From: Maricaulis sp048269565 | Lineage (GTDB): Bacteria > Pseudomonadota > Alphaproteobacteria > Caulobacterales > Maricaulaceae | Direction: 5' to 3' | Length of the DNA stretch: 64,000 nt | NCBI RefSeq assembly: GCF_048269565.1 | Contig: NZ_JBLXIK010000003.1 | Span: 1 to 64,000 of the forward strand | Part shown: one piece after another, positions 1-8,513 of the stretch | Numbering within the stretch: the first letter of the stretch is position 1 | Layout: each line of letters starts with the position of its first letter | Notes under the pieces: generated by a model | The model's database searches: none | What the model was told of the DNA's origin: nothing | The model's input: only the letters and a program-made list of their open reading frames with translations | Made by a program: the position numbers and the translations under genes

Positions 1-874
1 CCGCGCGCGACCGCTGGGCCCGCCGCCGCCGCGGCACACGCCGACCGCCGATCACTCCGCCCAGCCCGGCCCAGACCGGCAGGGCGGCGAGCAATCCGGC
101 CTGGCCCTCAAACATCGCCGCGGTGGCGAATAACAATACGATGACGCCGCCGCCGCGCACCCGCCGCCGCTCCAGCGGATTATCGCTGGAATCGCACAGG
201 CTGGCGACCGCAGGGCAGGTGAGGATGAAAATCCCGGTCAGGGCGGTGAGGATGAGTGCGGCCAGGCTCCAGCCCGGCTCGACCAGGCCGAGCGGCTGCA
301 GCGTCACCGCCGCGATATCGCCGCCGCCTTGCACAAGCGCGAACATCGAAAATCCAATCGCGAAGGCGGCGAAGACGAGATTGAGCGTGCGGCTGCGGTC
401 GTAGAGCAGGTCGACGGCCATGGCGAAGCCGGCGATCAGGCCCATGGCCCAGTAGCCGTCAAGGAAGACAGCCAGCCCGGCCAGGCCGGTGACGATGGCG
501 AGATCGGTCAGCCGCGCGGCCGGTCCGACCGTGCGCACGACGATCCGCGTCGCCATCAGCGCCAGCGCCAGCAGCCACAGGGCCGGGGCATGGCCGAGCG
601 CGACCGCCGCGACGGCCAGTGCCATGGCGATGAAGGCGGCGGCATTGCGGTCGGGATCGACCTCGCGGCCCAGCGCCCAGGCGAGGAATGCGGTCAGCAT
701 GCCGCCCAGCCCGGCCGAGGCCGCGCCGGCCAGACCGGCATCGCGGATGAAGAAGGCGACGGCACTCATGCCCAGCGCGATCAGTGGCAGCAGGATCAGT
801 ACGGCGCGATTGGTCGGATATTGCGGCTCGAGCGGGCGGGCAATCGAGGACAGTTTGTAAATCGGCTTGGTCAT
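1..874 (-). CDS. Polytopic membrane protein, unknown function (3' end beyond left edge)
   Basis: Reading the minus strand from the ATG at 874 gives 291 uninterrupted codons with no stop before the window edge, so the C-terminus is missing. The protein starts MTKPIYKLSSIARPLEP and then runs through about eight hydrophobic stretches separated by short charged loops such as GREVDPDRN and LYDRSRT, followed by an Arg-rich tail (VPRRRRAQRS). A GGAG lies about 7 bases upstream of the ATG. I do not recognise a family. No catalytic motif or periplasmic domain is visible. It is transcribed away from the channel-like gene at 1002, with 127 bases between the two starts. The choice of frame is firm, because the + strand frames here have poor composition and no plausible starts. 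Confidence 0.75.
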   Translation of the reverse strand, partial: MTKPIYKLSSIARPLEPQYPTNRAVLILLPLIALGMSAVAFFIRDAGLAGAASAGLGGMLTAFLAWALGREVDPDRNAAAFIAMALAVAAVALGHAPALWLLALALMATRIVVRTVGPAARLTDLAIVTGLAGLAVFLDGYWAMGLIAGFAMAVDLLYDRSRTLNLVFAAFAIGFSMFALVQGGGDIAAVTLQPLGLVEPGWSLAALILTALTGIFILTCPAVASLCDSSDNPLERRRVRGGGVIVLLFATAAMFEGQAGLLAALPVWAGLGGVIGGRRVPRRRRAQRSRA

Positions 875-1001
875 GGCGGGCTCCGGCGAATCCTGGGGGG
901 ATGATGGCCCAGATCGGGCGGCGGGAGTAGAAGCGTCTTGAGATTTATGCCGTATCCGCCTCTAGTGGTGCTGCGCCACCATCGCCGATGGATGAGGAAT
1001 C

Positions 1002-1454
1002 ATGTTCGCCGCCCTGCTCGTTTCCCTGCTGATCTGCTCGGTCACCGTTTTCATGCACATGGCCGGACTGGTCCTTCTGATGGCCTTCATGCGGGCGCGG
1101 TCGGGGCGTATCCGCCCGCAAGACAATGTGCTGCGCCAGACCGGCTTCATCATGCTGGTGGTGTTCGGCCTGTTCGCCATTCACGCCGCCGAGATCTGGG
1201 CCTATGCGGTGCTGTACATGGCGCTGGGCGAGTTCGCGACCTTCGAGGCCTCGCTCTATTTCGCCACATCGACCTTCACCACGCTGGGCTATGGCGATGT
1301 CCTGCTTGGCGAGCAATGGCGGCTGGTCGGGGCGATCGAGGGGTTCAACGGGTTTTTGCTGATCGGCTGGTCGACGGCTTTCCTGGTCTCGGTGATCGGC
1401 CGATTGCGGGCGATCGAGTTCGATTGGCTCGACCATCATCTCGACGGCGATTGA
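1002..1454 (+). CDS. Two-pore-domain-type potassium channel-like protein (Ion_trans_2)
   Basis: A 150-residue inner-membrane protein. Hydrophobic segments lie at about residues 3-30, 48-75 and 110-138, with a re-entrant pore loop between the last two. The pore loop contains STFTTLGYGD; TLGYGD matches the K+ selectivity-filter signature TxGYGD. This supports a small K+-conducting channel of the Ion_trans_2 family. No RCK/TrkA-N regulatory domain is attached, and none is encoded next to it, so gating cannot be inferred. The ATG at 1002 is preceded by the AT-containing stretch 'gatgaggaatc'. The next gene (pccA) starts 90 bases downstream and is probably independent. Ion selectivity is inferred from the filter alone. 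Confidence 0.8.
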   Translation: MFAALLVSLLICSVTVFMHMAGLVLLMAFMRARSGRIRPQDNVLRQTGFIMLVVFGLFAIHAAEIWAYAVLYMALGEFATFEASLYFATSTFTTLGYGDVLLGEQWRLVGAIEGFNGFLLIGWSTAFLVSVIGRLRAIEFDWLDHHLDGD

Positions 1455-1544
1455 GCGCATACACAACCCGGCTTGCCGCAGAGGCGCGAGCCACGTTAAA
1501 CCGGGTGACCGTCCGGGCGTCAGCCCGCTTTGCCTGGGGCTGCA

Positions 1545-3554
1545 ATGTTCAAGAAAATCCTGATTGCCAATCGCGGTGAAATCGCCGTGCGAGTCATCAA
1601 GACGTGCAAGCGTCTGGGCATTGCCACCGTCGCTGTCTATTCCGAAGCCGATGCCGACAGCCTCGCCGTGGAAATGGCCGATGAGGCTGTCTTCATTGGC
1701 CCGCCAGCGCCGGGCGAGAGCTATCTGTGCCTGGACAAAATTCTCGAGGTGATCCAGCAGACCGGTGCCGATGCGGTGCATCCCGGTTTCGGCTTCCTGT
1801 CGGAGAATGCCGCTTTCCCGATCGCGCTCGAAAAGATCGGCGTCGCCTGGATCGGGCCGAATGTGCATGCGATCGAGGCGATGGGTGACAAGATTCGCTC
1901 CAAGCAGCTGGCCGCCAAGGCCGGCGTCTCGACGATTCCCGGTGCCGATGGCGAGATCGCCGATGCCGATACCGCCGTCGCGGCCGCCAATGCGATCGGC
2001 TATCCGGTGATGCTCAAGGCCTCGGCCGGCGGTGGCGGCAAGGGCATGCGTATTGCCCGCACCGAGCAGGAGACCCGCGAGGGCTTCGCCGCTGCGCGCA
2101 ATGAGGCCCGGACCGCCTTTGGCGATGAGCGCATCCTGATCGAGAAATTCATCGAGGAACCGCGCCATATCGAGATCCAGGTGCTCGGCGACAAGCATGG
2201 CCATGTGATCCATCTCAATGAGCGCGAATGTTCCGTCCAGCGCCGCAACCAGAAAGTCCTTGAAGAGGCGCCATCGCCCTTCCTCGACGCCAAGACGCGC
2301 ACCGCCATGGGCGAACAGGCTGTCGCGCTCTCCGCCGCGGTTGATTATGACAGCGCCGGCACCGTCGAGTTCATCGTCGACAAGGACCGCAATTTCTATT
2401 TCCTCGAAATGAATACGCGGCTGCAGGTCGAACATCCCGTCACCGAGATGACGGTGCAGCTCGACCTGGTCGAGCAGATGATCCGCTCCGCCGCCGGCCT
2501 GCCGCTCGAGCTGACCCAGCGCGAGGTCAAGATCAAGGGCTGGGCCGTCGAGGCGCGGCTCTACGCCGAAGATCCCTATCGCGGCTTTCTGCCTTCGATC
2601 GGGCGGCTCAAACGCTTCTCCGAACCGGCCCAGGGGGCGCTTGGCGAGGGTGAATTGCGCATCGATGCCGGGGTTCGCGAAGGCGACGAGATCTCGCTTT
2701 TCTATGATCCGATGATCGCCAAGGTGATCGGCTATGGCAAAACCCGCGAGATCGCCATCGACACGCTGGCCGCCGCCCTCGACCGGCTGCATGTCGAGGG
2801 GCTGCAGTCGAATGCCCCCTTCCTGTCGGCGGTGCTCGACGAGGCCGATTTCCGCGCCGGGCGTATCCATACCGGCTATATCGACCAGCATTTCCCCGAC
2901 GGTTTCCACGGCACGGCGCCGCGTGAGGACCAGCTGACCTGGATGGTCTGCGCCGCCGCCTATGTGCACGAGACCTTCGTGCGCCGGGCGGCGCAGATCG
3001 AGGGCCGCATCACACCGCCGCCGGCTGCGGGGGCCCGCGAATGGGTTGTCCTGATGGATGGCCGCCGTTTCCCGGTCGAGATCGAGCTGGGCGAGGTGGG
3101 TGAAGCGCGCGTCTGGGCGCCGTCACTGGCGGAAAAACAGATCGCGCTGACCACCAGCTGGCGCCCCGGCGTGCACCTGTTCGAGGGCGCGCTCGACGGC
3201 AAGGCTTTCGCGCTGGAATTCTCGGACCGGACCGAGGGCTATCACATGCGCCACCGCGGCTATACCGCCGTGGCGCTGGTCTGCTCGGCGCGCTCGGCCG
3301 AATTGCACACCCTGTTGCCGGAAAAGGAAAAGGCCGACACCTCGCGCCTCGTCCTCAGCCCGATGCCGGGCCTGGTGGTCTCGATCGCCGTTGAGGCCGG
3401 TCAGGCGGTCAAGGGCGGCGAAGTCCTGCTCGTGGTCGAGGCGATGAAGATGGAGAACGTCATCCGCGCCGAAAAGGACGGGGTGATCAAGGCGGTCAAT
3501 GTCACGCCGGGCGCCTCGGTGGCGGCCGACGAGCTGATGATCGAGTTCGAATAG
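1545..3554 (+). CDS. pccA: Propionyl-CoA carboxylase alpha subunit (biotin carboxylase + biotin carrier)
   Basis: A 669-residue protein starting MFKKILIANRGEIAVRV. The order is: biotin carboxylase N-domain (ANRGEIAVR near residue 8), ATP-grasp domain with SAGGGGKGMR, catalytic EMNTRLQVEHPVTE, biotin carboxylase C-domain, then a linking region that fits the PCC/ACC BT domain, and a C-terminal biotinyl domain with EAMKMEN (biotinylated Lys about 635). It would supply the ATP-dependent carboxylation half-reaction for propionyl-CoA to methylmalonyl-CoA with a PccB partner. No PccB lies nearby: the only carboxyltransferase in the window (16035-17642) looks like the methylcrotonyl-CoA type. The longer linker and overall form separate it from the MCC alpha paralogue at 22436. 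An upstream TTG in frame (1530) is less likely than the ATG at 1545. Confidence 0.88.
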   Translation: MFKKILIANRGEIAVRVIKTCKRLGIATVAVYSEADADSLAVEMADEAVFIGPPAPGESYLCLDKILEVIQQTGADAVHPGFGFLSENAAFPIALEKIGVAWIGPNVHAIEAMGDKIRSKQLAAKAGVSTIPGADGEIADADTAVAAANAIGYPVMLKASAGGGGKGMRIARTEQETREGFAAARNEARTAFGDERILIEKFIEEPRHIEIQVLGDKHGHVIHLNERECSVQRRNQKVLEEAPSPFLDAKTRTAMGEQAVALSAAVDYDSAGTVEFIVDKDRNFYFLEMNTRLQVEHPVTEMTVQLDLVEQMIRSAAGLPLELTQREVKIKGWAVEARLYAEDPYRGFLPSIGRLKRFSEPAQGALGEGELRIDAGVREGDEISLFYDPMIAKVIGYGKTREIAIDTLAAALDRLHVEGLQSNAPFLSAVLDEADFRAGRIHTGYIDQHFPDGFHGTAPREDQLTWMVCAAAYVHETFVRRAAQIEGRITPPPAAGAREWVVLMDGRRFPVEIELGEVGEARVWAPSLAEKQIALTTSWRPGVHLFEGALDGKAFALEFSDRTEGYHMRHRGYTAVALVCSARSAELHTLLPEKEKADTSRLVLSPMPGLVVSIAVEAGQAVKGGEVLLVVEAMKMENVIRAEKDGVIKAVNVTPGASVAADELMIEFE

Positions 3555-3642
3555 GGGCGGGACGGATTCAACCTGTTCCTGAATTTGTCTTCACAAATTC
3601 GCGTTTTGGGATAGTCTTCGGGCTTCACACGGGGAGCTTCAC

Positions 3643-4104
3643 ATGAATTTTCAGGACTTTATTCTCGATCCCAAGGACGCCCAGCGCGTCCTGTTCGGCG
3701 CCAGCGGCAAGCTCGGTCCGATGGATTTTGCCAAGGGGCTGGTGGCGATCATCGCGGTGTCGCTGGTTCTCAATATTATCTCGGTGGTTCCGGTGATTGG
3801 CGGCCTGATCGGCCTCGTTGTCGGCCTTGTGCTGGCCTATGCCTGGGTCTGCATCTTCTCCAAGCGTTTCCATGATGCCGGCCAGTCCGGCTGGATGACG
3901 ATTGCGGCGATCGTGGCGGTTATCGTGGTGTCAATGGTGGTCAGCGTGATTCTGACCCCGGTCTTCGGCGGCGTCGACGTCACCAATATGGCCAGCCTGC
4001 AGGCCATGAGCACCGGTCTGATGATCAAGAACATGATCACCAGCGTGATCGCCAATGGCGTGGTCGGCTTTTACATGTTCAAGCTCAAGCCCGCCGCGGT
4101 CTGA
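3643..4104 (+). CDS. DUF805 family inner-membrane protein
   Basis: A 153-residue protein with a soluble N-terminus (MNFQDFILDPKDAQRVLFG) followed by three or four hydrophobic segments. The motif CIFSKRFHDAGQSGW near residue 70 matches the DUF805 signature (R-x-H-D-x-G-x-S-G-W). Members are small inner-membrane proteins of unknown function, sometimes linked to phage or stress contexts. The start ATG has a good upstream purine box (ACGGGGAGC, 6 bases away). The gene stands alone between pccA and another small membrane-protein gene on the same strand. No function can be assigned beyond membrane location. Confidence 0.85.
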   Translation: MNFQDFILDPKDAQRVLFGASGKLGPMDFAKGLVAIIAVSLVLNIISVVPVIGGLIGLVVGLVLAYAWVCIFSKRFHDAGQSGWMTIAAIVAVIVVSMVVSVILTPVFGGVDVTNMASLQAMSTGLMIKNMITSVIANGVVGFYMFKLKPAAV

Positions 4105-4216
4105 CGCCAGACCGGCTGCCCCTCTGATCGCAGCCCGCCATGCCCCATTCCGGTTGACGCCGCGCGCGATCCGCCGGAAGGGTGGCGTGTGTTTGGCTGA
4201 GAGGTGGGGTTGCCCG

Positions 4217-4750
4217 ATGAATCCGCTCGTTCTTTTTCTGCCCGTCTACCGCGCTTCGGTGACGGCCTATCTGCTCGGCCTTGTCGCACTGGCCCTGCTG
4301 GACGCGATGCGGATGCAGTTTGGCCTGATCGTGATCCCGTCCTGGGCCGCCTTGCTGGCGATCTGGTTCTTCGTCTACAGCCTGCACGCCAACCGGCGGC
4401 GCCATGCCGGGCGTGAACCGGCGCTGGCCATCCTGCCGGTGCTTGTTGCCGTGCTGGCCAAGGGCGCCGCAGCGGTGGGTGGCATTTTCCCCGGCCTGGT
4501 CGCCGCGATGACGGATTTTGCCGAACGCAATGGCGTCGATACCTCCGATCAGCAGGCCTTTGCCAACGCCATCAACCAGCCCGGCTTCCAGCAGGCCTTC
4601 CAGGAGGATCTCCAGGCCCGGCCCGAAACGCTGGACGCGCTGATGGCCGGCATGGCCTGGCCGTCCTGGTTTGGCTTCTGGCTGGTGATCGGCCTGTTCG
4701 CGATCTGGTTTGCCCGCATGCAGCGCCCGGCACCGCCGGCTGCGGCCTGA
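4217..4750 (+). CDS. Hypothetical membrane protein, 177 aa
   Basis: Starts MNPLVLFLPVYRASVTAYLL. Hydrophobic segments are seen at about residues 12-32, 38-56 and 75-100 and again near the C-terminus (WFGFWLVIGLFAIWFARM). A polar region between them (residues about 105-150, rich in Gln and Ala) is likely cytoplasmic or periplasmic. The open frame extends upstream to 4055, but that stretch has an Arg/Pro-rich shadow composition, and the ATG at 4217 follows 'gaggtggggttgcccg', a purine-rich box. I do not recognise the family. It ends 4 bases before the convergent end of lipB. Confidence 0.65.
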   Translation: MNPLVLFLPVYRASVTAYLLGLVALALLDAMRMQFGLIVIPSWAALLAIWFFVYSLHANRRRHAGREPALAILPVLVAVLAKGAAAVGGIFPGLVAAMTDFAERNGVDTSDQQAFANAINQPGFQQAFQEDLQARPETLDALMAGMAWPSWFGFWLVIGLFAIWFARMQRPAPPAAA

Positions 4751-4753
4751 CGA

Positions 4754-5449
4754 TCAGGCTGCAGGGCTGGCGGCGAAGTCGGGGGCCGGCACCTGGCGCG
4801 CCGGGCCGAAGACTTCATTGAAGGCGAGATGCAGGGCCGAATCGAATTCCGCCATCGGCACATCCCGGCCCAGATCCGCCAGGCTGGTGACGCCATAGAG
4901 CGGATTGGAGATGCCGCACGGCGTGATGCCGCCGAAATGGGTCAGATCGGGCGCGACATTGAAGGCGATGCCGTGAAACGACACCCAGCGGCGCAGGCGC
5001 ACGCCGATAGCGGCGATCTTGTCCTCGCGGCCATCACCGCGCTCCACCCAGACGCCGACCCGGCCGTCACGCGTGCCGGCGGTGACGCCGAAGGCGGCGG
5101 CGCTCTCGATCAGCCAGCGCTCCAGATTGCAGACGAATTTGCGCGCATCGCGGCCGCGTTTCGTCAGGTCAAGCATGACATAGGCCACGCGCTGGCCCGG
5201 CCCGTGATAGGTGTATTCGCCGCCGCGCCCGGTGGTGTGGACCGGAAAACGGTCCGGCGACAGCAGATCGCCCGGCTTGGCCGAGGTTCCCGCGGTGTAG
5301 AGCGGCGGGTGCTCGAGCAACCAGACCAGCTCGCCGGCCTCGCCATTGGCGATGGCGGCGACGCGCGCTTCCATGAAGGCAACTGCGTCTTCATAGCCGA
5401 CCGGCTGCGCGGAGACGGCCCACTCGACGGGCGATGCTGTATTCTCCAT
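4754..5449 (-). CDS. lipB: Octanoyl-[acyl-carrier-protein]:protein N-octanoyltransferase LipB
   Basis: A 231-residue enzyme that moves octanoate from acyl-ACP to lipoyl domains, the first step of protein lipoylation in the cytoplasm. Family landmarks are present: LLEHPPLYTAG, RGGEYTYHGPGQ, the catalytic Lys in KIAAIGVRLRRW, and the catalytic Cys in FGGITPCGISN. Length matches the family (210-240). The MENTASPVEW start at 5449 is preferred over an in-frame ATG at 5482, since the extra residues resemble nothing in the family. It is divergent from the FliN-like gene at 5521, with 71 bases between starts. LipA is not in the window. Confidence 0.93.
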   Translation of the reverse strand: MENTASPVEWAVSAQPVGYEDAVAFMEARVAAIANGEAGELVWLLEHPPLYTAGTSAKPGDLLSPDRFPVHTTGRGGEYTYHGPGQRVAYVMLDLTKRGRDARKFVCNLERWLIESAAAFGVTAGTRDGRVGVWVERGDGREDKIAAIGVRLRRWVSFHGIAFNVAPDLTHFGGITPCGISNPLYGVTSLADLGRDVPMAEFDSALHLAFNEVFGPARQVPAPDFAASPAA

Positions 5450-5520
5450 GCGTCTTAACCCTGCAGAAACCGGTTCGGTCAAACATCACCATTCCAGCGA
5501 GAGATCGCAAGTCCGGGAGT

Positions 5521-5775
5521 ATGCAGTTGAGCCAGCTCGGCGCCGTCCAGATCGAGATATCCGTCCTGCTGGGGCGCTCGAAAATGCCTATCCAGCAATT
5601 TCTGCGGATGGGTCGCGGTGCTGTCATCCCGCTCGACAGCGGCGAGGACGACCAGGTGTGGATCCTGGCGAATAATCATCCCATCGCCCGTGGCGACGTT
5701 GTTTTGCAGGGCGATCGCATCTCGATCACGATTACCGGGGTCGCCGATGCCAATGAATTCTTCGCAGCTGCTTAA
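5521..5775 (+). CDS. FliN-like flagellar motor switch protein (SpoA domain)
   Basis: An 84-residue protein consisting almost entirely of one SpoA/FliN domain: VQIEISVLLGRSKMPIQQFL, then VIPLDS and the hallmark NNHPIARGDVVL followed by DRISITITGV. FliN forms the base of the C-ring that receives CheY-P and supports export. FliN is usually about 90-140 residues with an acidic N-terminal extension, which is absent here. The ATG at 5521 has CCGGGAG a few bases upstream. No other flagellar gene lies in the window, so this is either a dispersed FliN or a second C-ring paralogue. Family call is strong; identity as the sole FliN is not. Confidence 0.85.
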   Translation: MQLSQLGAVQIEISVLLGRSKMPIQQFLRMGRGAVIPLDSGEDDQVWILANNHPIARGDVVLQGDRISITITGVADANEFFAAA

Positions 5776-5856
5776 ACTGCGGTATTAAGCACTTCGCGCA
5801 GTATTTGGCACTTCACAAGGGGAGGGGATGTTGCTATCTCCGCGCCTCTTCCACGT

Positions 5857-5943
5857 GCGGTCGTGGCGGAATTGGTAGACGCGCAGCGTTGAGGTCGCTG
5901 TGGGGTAAAACCCGTGGAAGTTCGAGTCTTCTCGACCGCACCA
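5857..5943 (+). tRNA. tRNA-Leu (anticodon GAG)
   Basis: An 87-nt cloverleaf. The acceptor stem GCGGTCG pairs with CGACCGC (5933-5939), followed by discriminator A and encoded CCA (5941-5943). The anticodon arm is CAGCG-TTGAGGT-CGCTG, giving anticodon GAG (reads CUC/CUU leucine codons). A long variable arm (GGGTAAAACCC region) marks a class II tRNA, as expected for leucine. The T-loop TTCGAGT is standard. It sits 81 bases after the FliN-like gene and 112 bases before mgtE. I see no integrase or att-like duplication next to it. Confidence 0.95.
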
Positions 5944-6055
5944 TACTTTCTCGAAATGGCCTGCAAATATTTGGCGTCGCAAACCCGGGCTCTCTCGCCT
6001 TTGCGGCGCTTGCGTCCTAGTGTGCAGCTGAATCAGCCAACACCGGGAGGCCCCC

Positions 6056-7447
6056 ATGAGCGACACCGCTTTTGAAGACGACCTCCATCGTGAGAGTTCG
6101 GCCAGCGCCGAAACCGATCCCGAATTTGTCGCCGAACTGCGCGAGGCCATTTCCGATCTCGATTCGGACCTGATCCGGCGCCTGCTCGCCCCGTTGCACG
6201 CTGCCGATATCGCCGATGTGCTGGAACAGCTCTCGGCCGGCCAGCAGGGCATTCTCGCCGAACTGACGCCGGACATTTTCTCCGGCGAGGTGCTCGCCGA
6301 AATGGATCCGGGCACGCGCGAAGTCGTGATGGATTATCTCCATCCCTCGCATCTGGCCGCCGCGATCGCCGAACTCGACAGTGATGACGCCACCGAAGTG
6401 GTCGAGGAGCTCGATTCGGAGCGCCGGGCCGCGGTGCTGGCGGAAGTTTCCGACATCAACCGCGAGGCCGTCGAATCAAGCCTCGCCTTCGATGACGAGA
6501 CGGCCGGCCGTTTGATGCAGCGCGAATTCGTCGCGGCGCCGGACTTCTGGACCCTCGGCCATGCGATCGATCACATGCGCGCATCGGCGGATGACCTGCC
6601 GGACAAGTTCCACGACCTGTTTGTCGTCGACACCGGCTTCCGCCCGATCGGTGAAATTCCGGTCTGTCGCCTGCTCAGTGCCCAGCGCGATGTCCATCTC
6701 ACCGACATCATGGAGCCGCCGCGCATCCTGGTGAAGCCGGAGACCGACCAGGAAGAGGTCGCCTACCTGTTCCAGAAATACCATCTGGTCTCGGCGCCTG
6801 TCGTCGACAGTGCCGGCCGCCTGACCGGGATGCTGACCCTGGAAGACATGGTCGATGTCATCCAGGACGAGAACAAGGAAGACATGCTCGCCCTGGCCGG
6901 TGTGAACGAGGCCGGGCTGGCCGATACCGTGTTGCGCTCGGTGCGCTCGCGCGCGCCCTGGCTGCTGGTGAATCTGGGCACAGCGATCCTGGCCTCCGGC
7001 GTGATTGCACTGTTCGAGGGCGCGCTGGAGCGGATTGTGGCGCTCGCCGTGCTGATGCCGATTGTCGCCTCGATGGGCGGCAATGCCGGTACCCAGTCGC
7101 TCGCCGTTGCGGTGCGGGCCATCGCCGAGCGCGACCTGACTTCGGCCAACTCGATGCGGGTGATCTGGCGCGAACTGGCCACCGGTACGATCAATGGCGT
7201 TATTTTCGCGGTCCTGATCTCGACGGTGACCCTGTTCTGGTTCCGCGACTGGGAGATCGCCGCGGTGATCGGCATAGCCATGATCGTCAACCTTTCCCTG
7301 GCAGGCCTGTCGGGCATTCTGATCCCGCTCGGTCTGGTCCGCGCCGGCGCTGACCCGGCGGTCGCATCCTCGGTTTTCGTCACCACCGTCACCGACGTTG
7401 TCGGCTTCCTGGCGTTTCTGGGGCTGGCGACAATCGTCTTGTTGTGA
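6056..7447 (+). CDS. mgtE: Magnesium transporter MgtE
   Basis: A 463-residue protein with the full MgtE layout: N-terminal superhelical domain (residues about 30-140, ADIADVLEQL and LDSDDATEVVEEL), a CBS pair (about 145-270, with the second CBS 'VSAPVVDSAGRLTGMLTLEDM'), a connecting helix and five membrane helices. The pore-region motif MGGNAGTQSLAVAVRAIA is intact. The channel imports Mg2+ and is closed by Mg2+ binding to the cytosolic domains. The ATG at 6056 follows CCGGGAGGCCCCC, a strong ribosome site. It is followed 40 bases later by a kelch protein, probably independent. No Mg2+ riboswitch could be recognised in the 112-base leader. Confidence 0.95.
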   Translation: MSDTAFEDDLHRESSASAETDPEFVAELREAISDLDSDLIRRLLAPLHAADIADVLEQLSAGQQGILAELTPDIFSGEVLAEMDPGTREVVMDYLHPSHLAAAIAELDSDDATEVVEELDSERRAAVLAEVSDINREAVESSLAFDDETAGRLMQREFVAAPDFWTLGHAIDHMRASADDLPDKFHDLFVVDTGFRPIGEIPVCRLLSAQRDVHLTDIMEPPRILVKPETDQEEVAYLFQKYHLVSAPVVDSAGRLTGMLTLEDMVDVIQDENKEDMLALAGVNEAGLADTVLRSVRSRAPWLLVNLGTAILASGVIALFEGALERIVALAVLMPIVASMGGNAGTQSLAVAVRAIAERDLTSANSMRVIWRELATGTINGVIFAVLISTVTLFWFRDWEIAAVIGIAMIVNLSLAGLSGILIPLGLVRAGADPAVASSVFVTTVTDVVGFLAFLGLATIVLL

Positions 7448-7487
7448 TGATATTGCAGCGGGTGCCGGGCGGAGTATTGGTGGTGTA

Positions 7488-8447
7488 ATGGTGCGTTTGA
7501 TCAAATGGCTTGTCGCTGCAGTCCTGCTGGCGACCCCGGTTGTTCCGGCCCAGGCCCAGGGACGCTGGGAGTCCGCGGCCCGTCTTGATGTTGCCCGTGC
7601 CGGCCTGGCCGTGGCCGTCCTCGACGGCCGGCTCTATGCCGCCGGTGGTGCCGGCTTGACCTCGCCGCGGGCCGAATTCGAGGTGTTTGACCCCGAACTC
7701 AATCGCTGGATGCCTGAAACGGCACTGCCGCGCGGGCTGGAGCGTTTTGGCATGGCGGCAGTTAATGGCCGCATCTATGCCGCTGGCGGCTATGCGCCCG
7801 GCGATCTCGGTGTCGAACCGACCGCCTCGATGTGGTCCTGGTCGCCCGAGGGCGGGGTCTGGCAGAGTGAAGCGGCCATGCCCGGCCCCAAGGCTGATTT
7901 CTCCATGCTCGCCTATGACGGGCGTCTGTACGCGATTGGCGGCACGCGCGACGATAACAGCATCTATGTCTTCGATCCCGAGGCTCGCAACTGGGATACG
8001 GTCGGGATCCCCGATGATGTCACGCGGCGCGGCGCCGCAATCGTTGCCTCCGGGGGGCGGCTCTATGTCATTGGCGGATCCATGGGCGGTGAACTCTCGG
8101 CCCGCGTGGATATCTACGATCTGGAAGCCGATAGCTGGACGTCCGGTCCGGACCTGCCGGGGGCCAGCACCGGCATCGCCGCAGTCGTGCATAACCGCCG
8201 CATCCATGTTCTCGGCGGCACCGGCAGCGATGGCGGGCAGCGCCAGACCTTGCGCCGGCATGCCTCCTGGGAACCGGGCGAGCCGGCCTGGCGCCAGGAG
8301 CCCGATCTGCCGACCCCGCGCACAGCGGCGGACGCGGCCGTGCTCGAGGGCGGTATTTATCTGATCGGCGGCGGCAGTGGCGGCGGATTCTTTGCGCCCT
8401 TCACCGCGATGGATGCCACCGACGTCTTCGTCAACGAGGCGAGCTGA
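7488..8447 (+). CDS. Secreted kelch-repeat beta-propeller protein
   Basis: A 319-residue protein with a signal peptide (MVRLIKWLVAAVLLATPVVPAQA, cleavage near residue 23). The rest is six kelch repeats, each with a double-Gly strand: RLYAAGGAG, RIYAAGGYA, RLYAIGGTR, RLYVIGGSM, RIHVLGGTG and GIYLIGGGS, each followed by a spaced W. Six blades would make a closed propeller in the periplasm or outside the cell. Some kelch proteins are N-acetylneuraminate epimerases, but the catalytic residues of NanM cannot be confirmed here, so no enzyme activity is claimed. The ATG at 7488 is chosen because the signal peptide begins there. The gene lies 66 bases before spmX on the same strand. Confidence 0.85.
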   Translation: MVRLIKWLVAAVLLATPVVPAQAQGRWESAARLDVARAGLAVAVLDGRLYAAGGAGLTSPRAEFEVFDPELNRWMPETALPRGLERFGMAAVNGRIYAAGGYAPGDLGVEPTASMWSWSPEGGVWQSEAAMPGPKADFSMLAYDGRLYAIGGTRDDNSIYVFDPEARNWDTVGIPDDVTRRGAAIVASGGRLYVIGGSMGGELSARVDIYDLEADSWTSGPDLPGASTGIAAVVHNRRIHVLGGTGSDGGQRQTLRRHASWEPGEPAWRQEPDLPTPRTAADAAVLEGGIYLIGGGSGGGFFAPFTAMDATDVFVNEAS

Positions 8448-8513
8448 GGCGTCCGGCATCGGGCTTGCAGTGGCTGTGACCTGATGCAGTGACGGGTCTC
8501 GAAACAGAACACG

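Noticed and set aside
945..2969. A 674-codon open frame on the minus strand opposite the channel gene and pccA
   Set aside because: The + strand encodes a clear K+ channel filter and a complete biotin carboxylase; the antisense peptide has no recognisable fold.
5857..5943. tRNA-Leu as an integration site for a mobile element
   Set aside because: No integrase gene, no duplicate of the tRNA 3' end and no composition change were seen downstream; ordinary mgtE follows.
6056..7447. Mg2+-sensing riboswitch (M-box) in the mgtE leader
   Set aside because: The leader of 112 bases after the tRNA shows no M-box or ykoK core that I could recognise.
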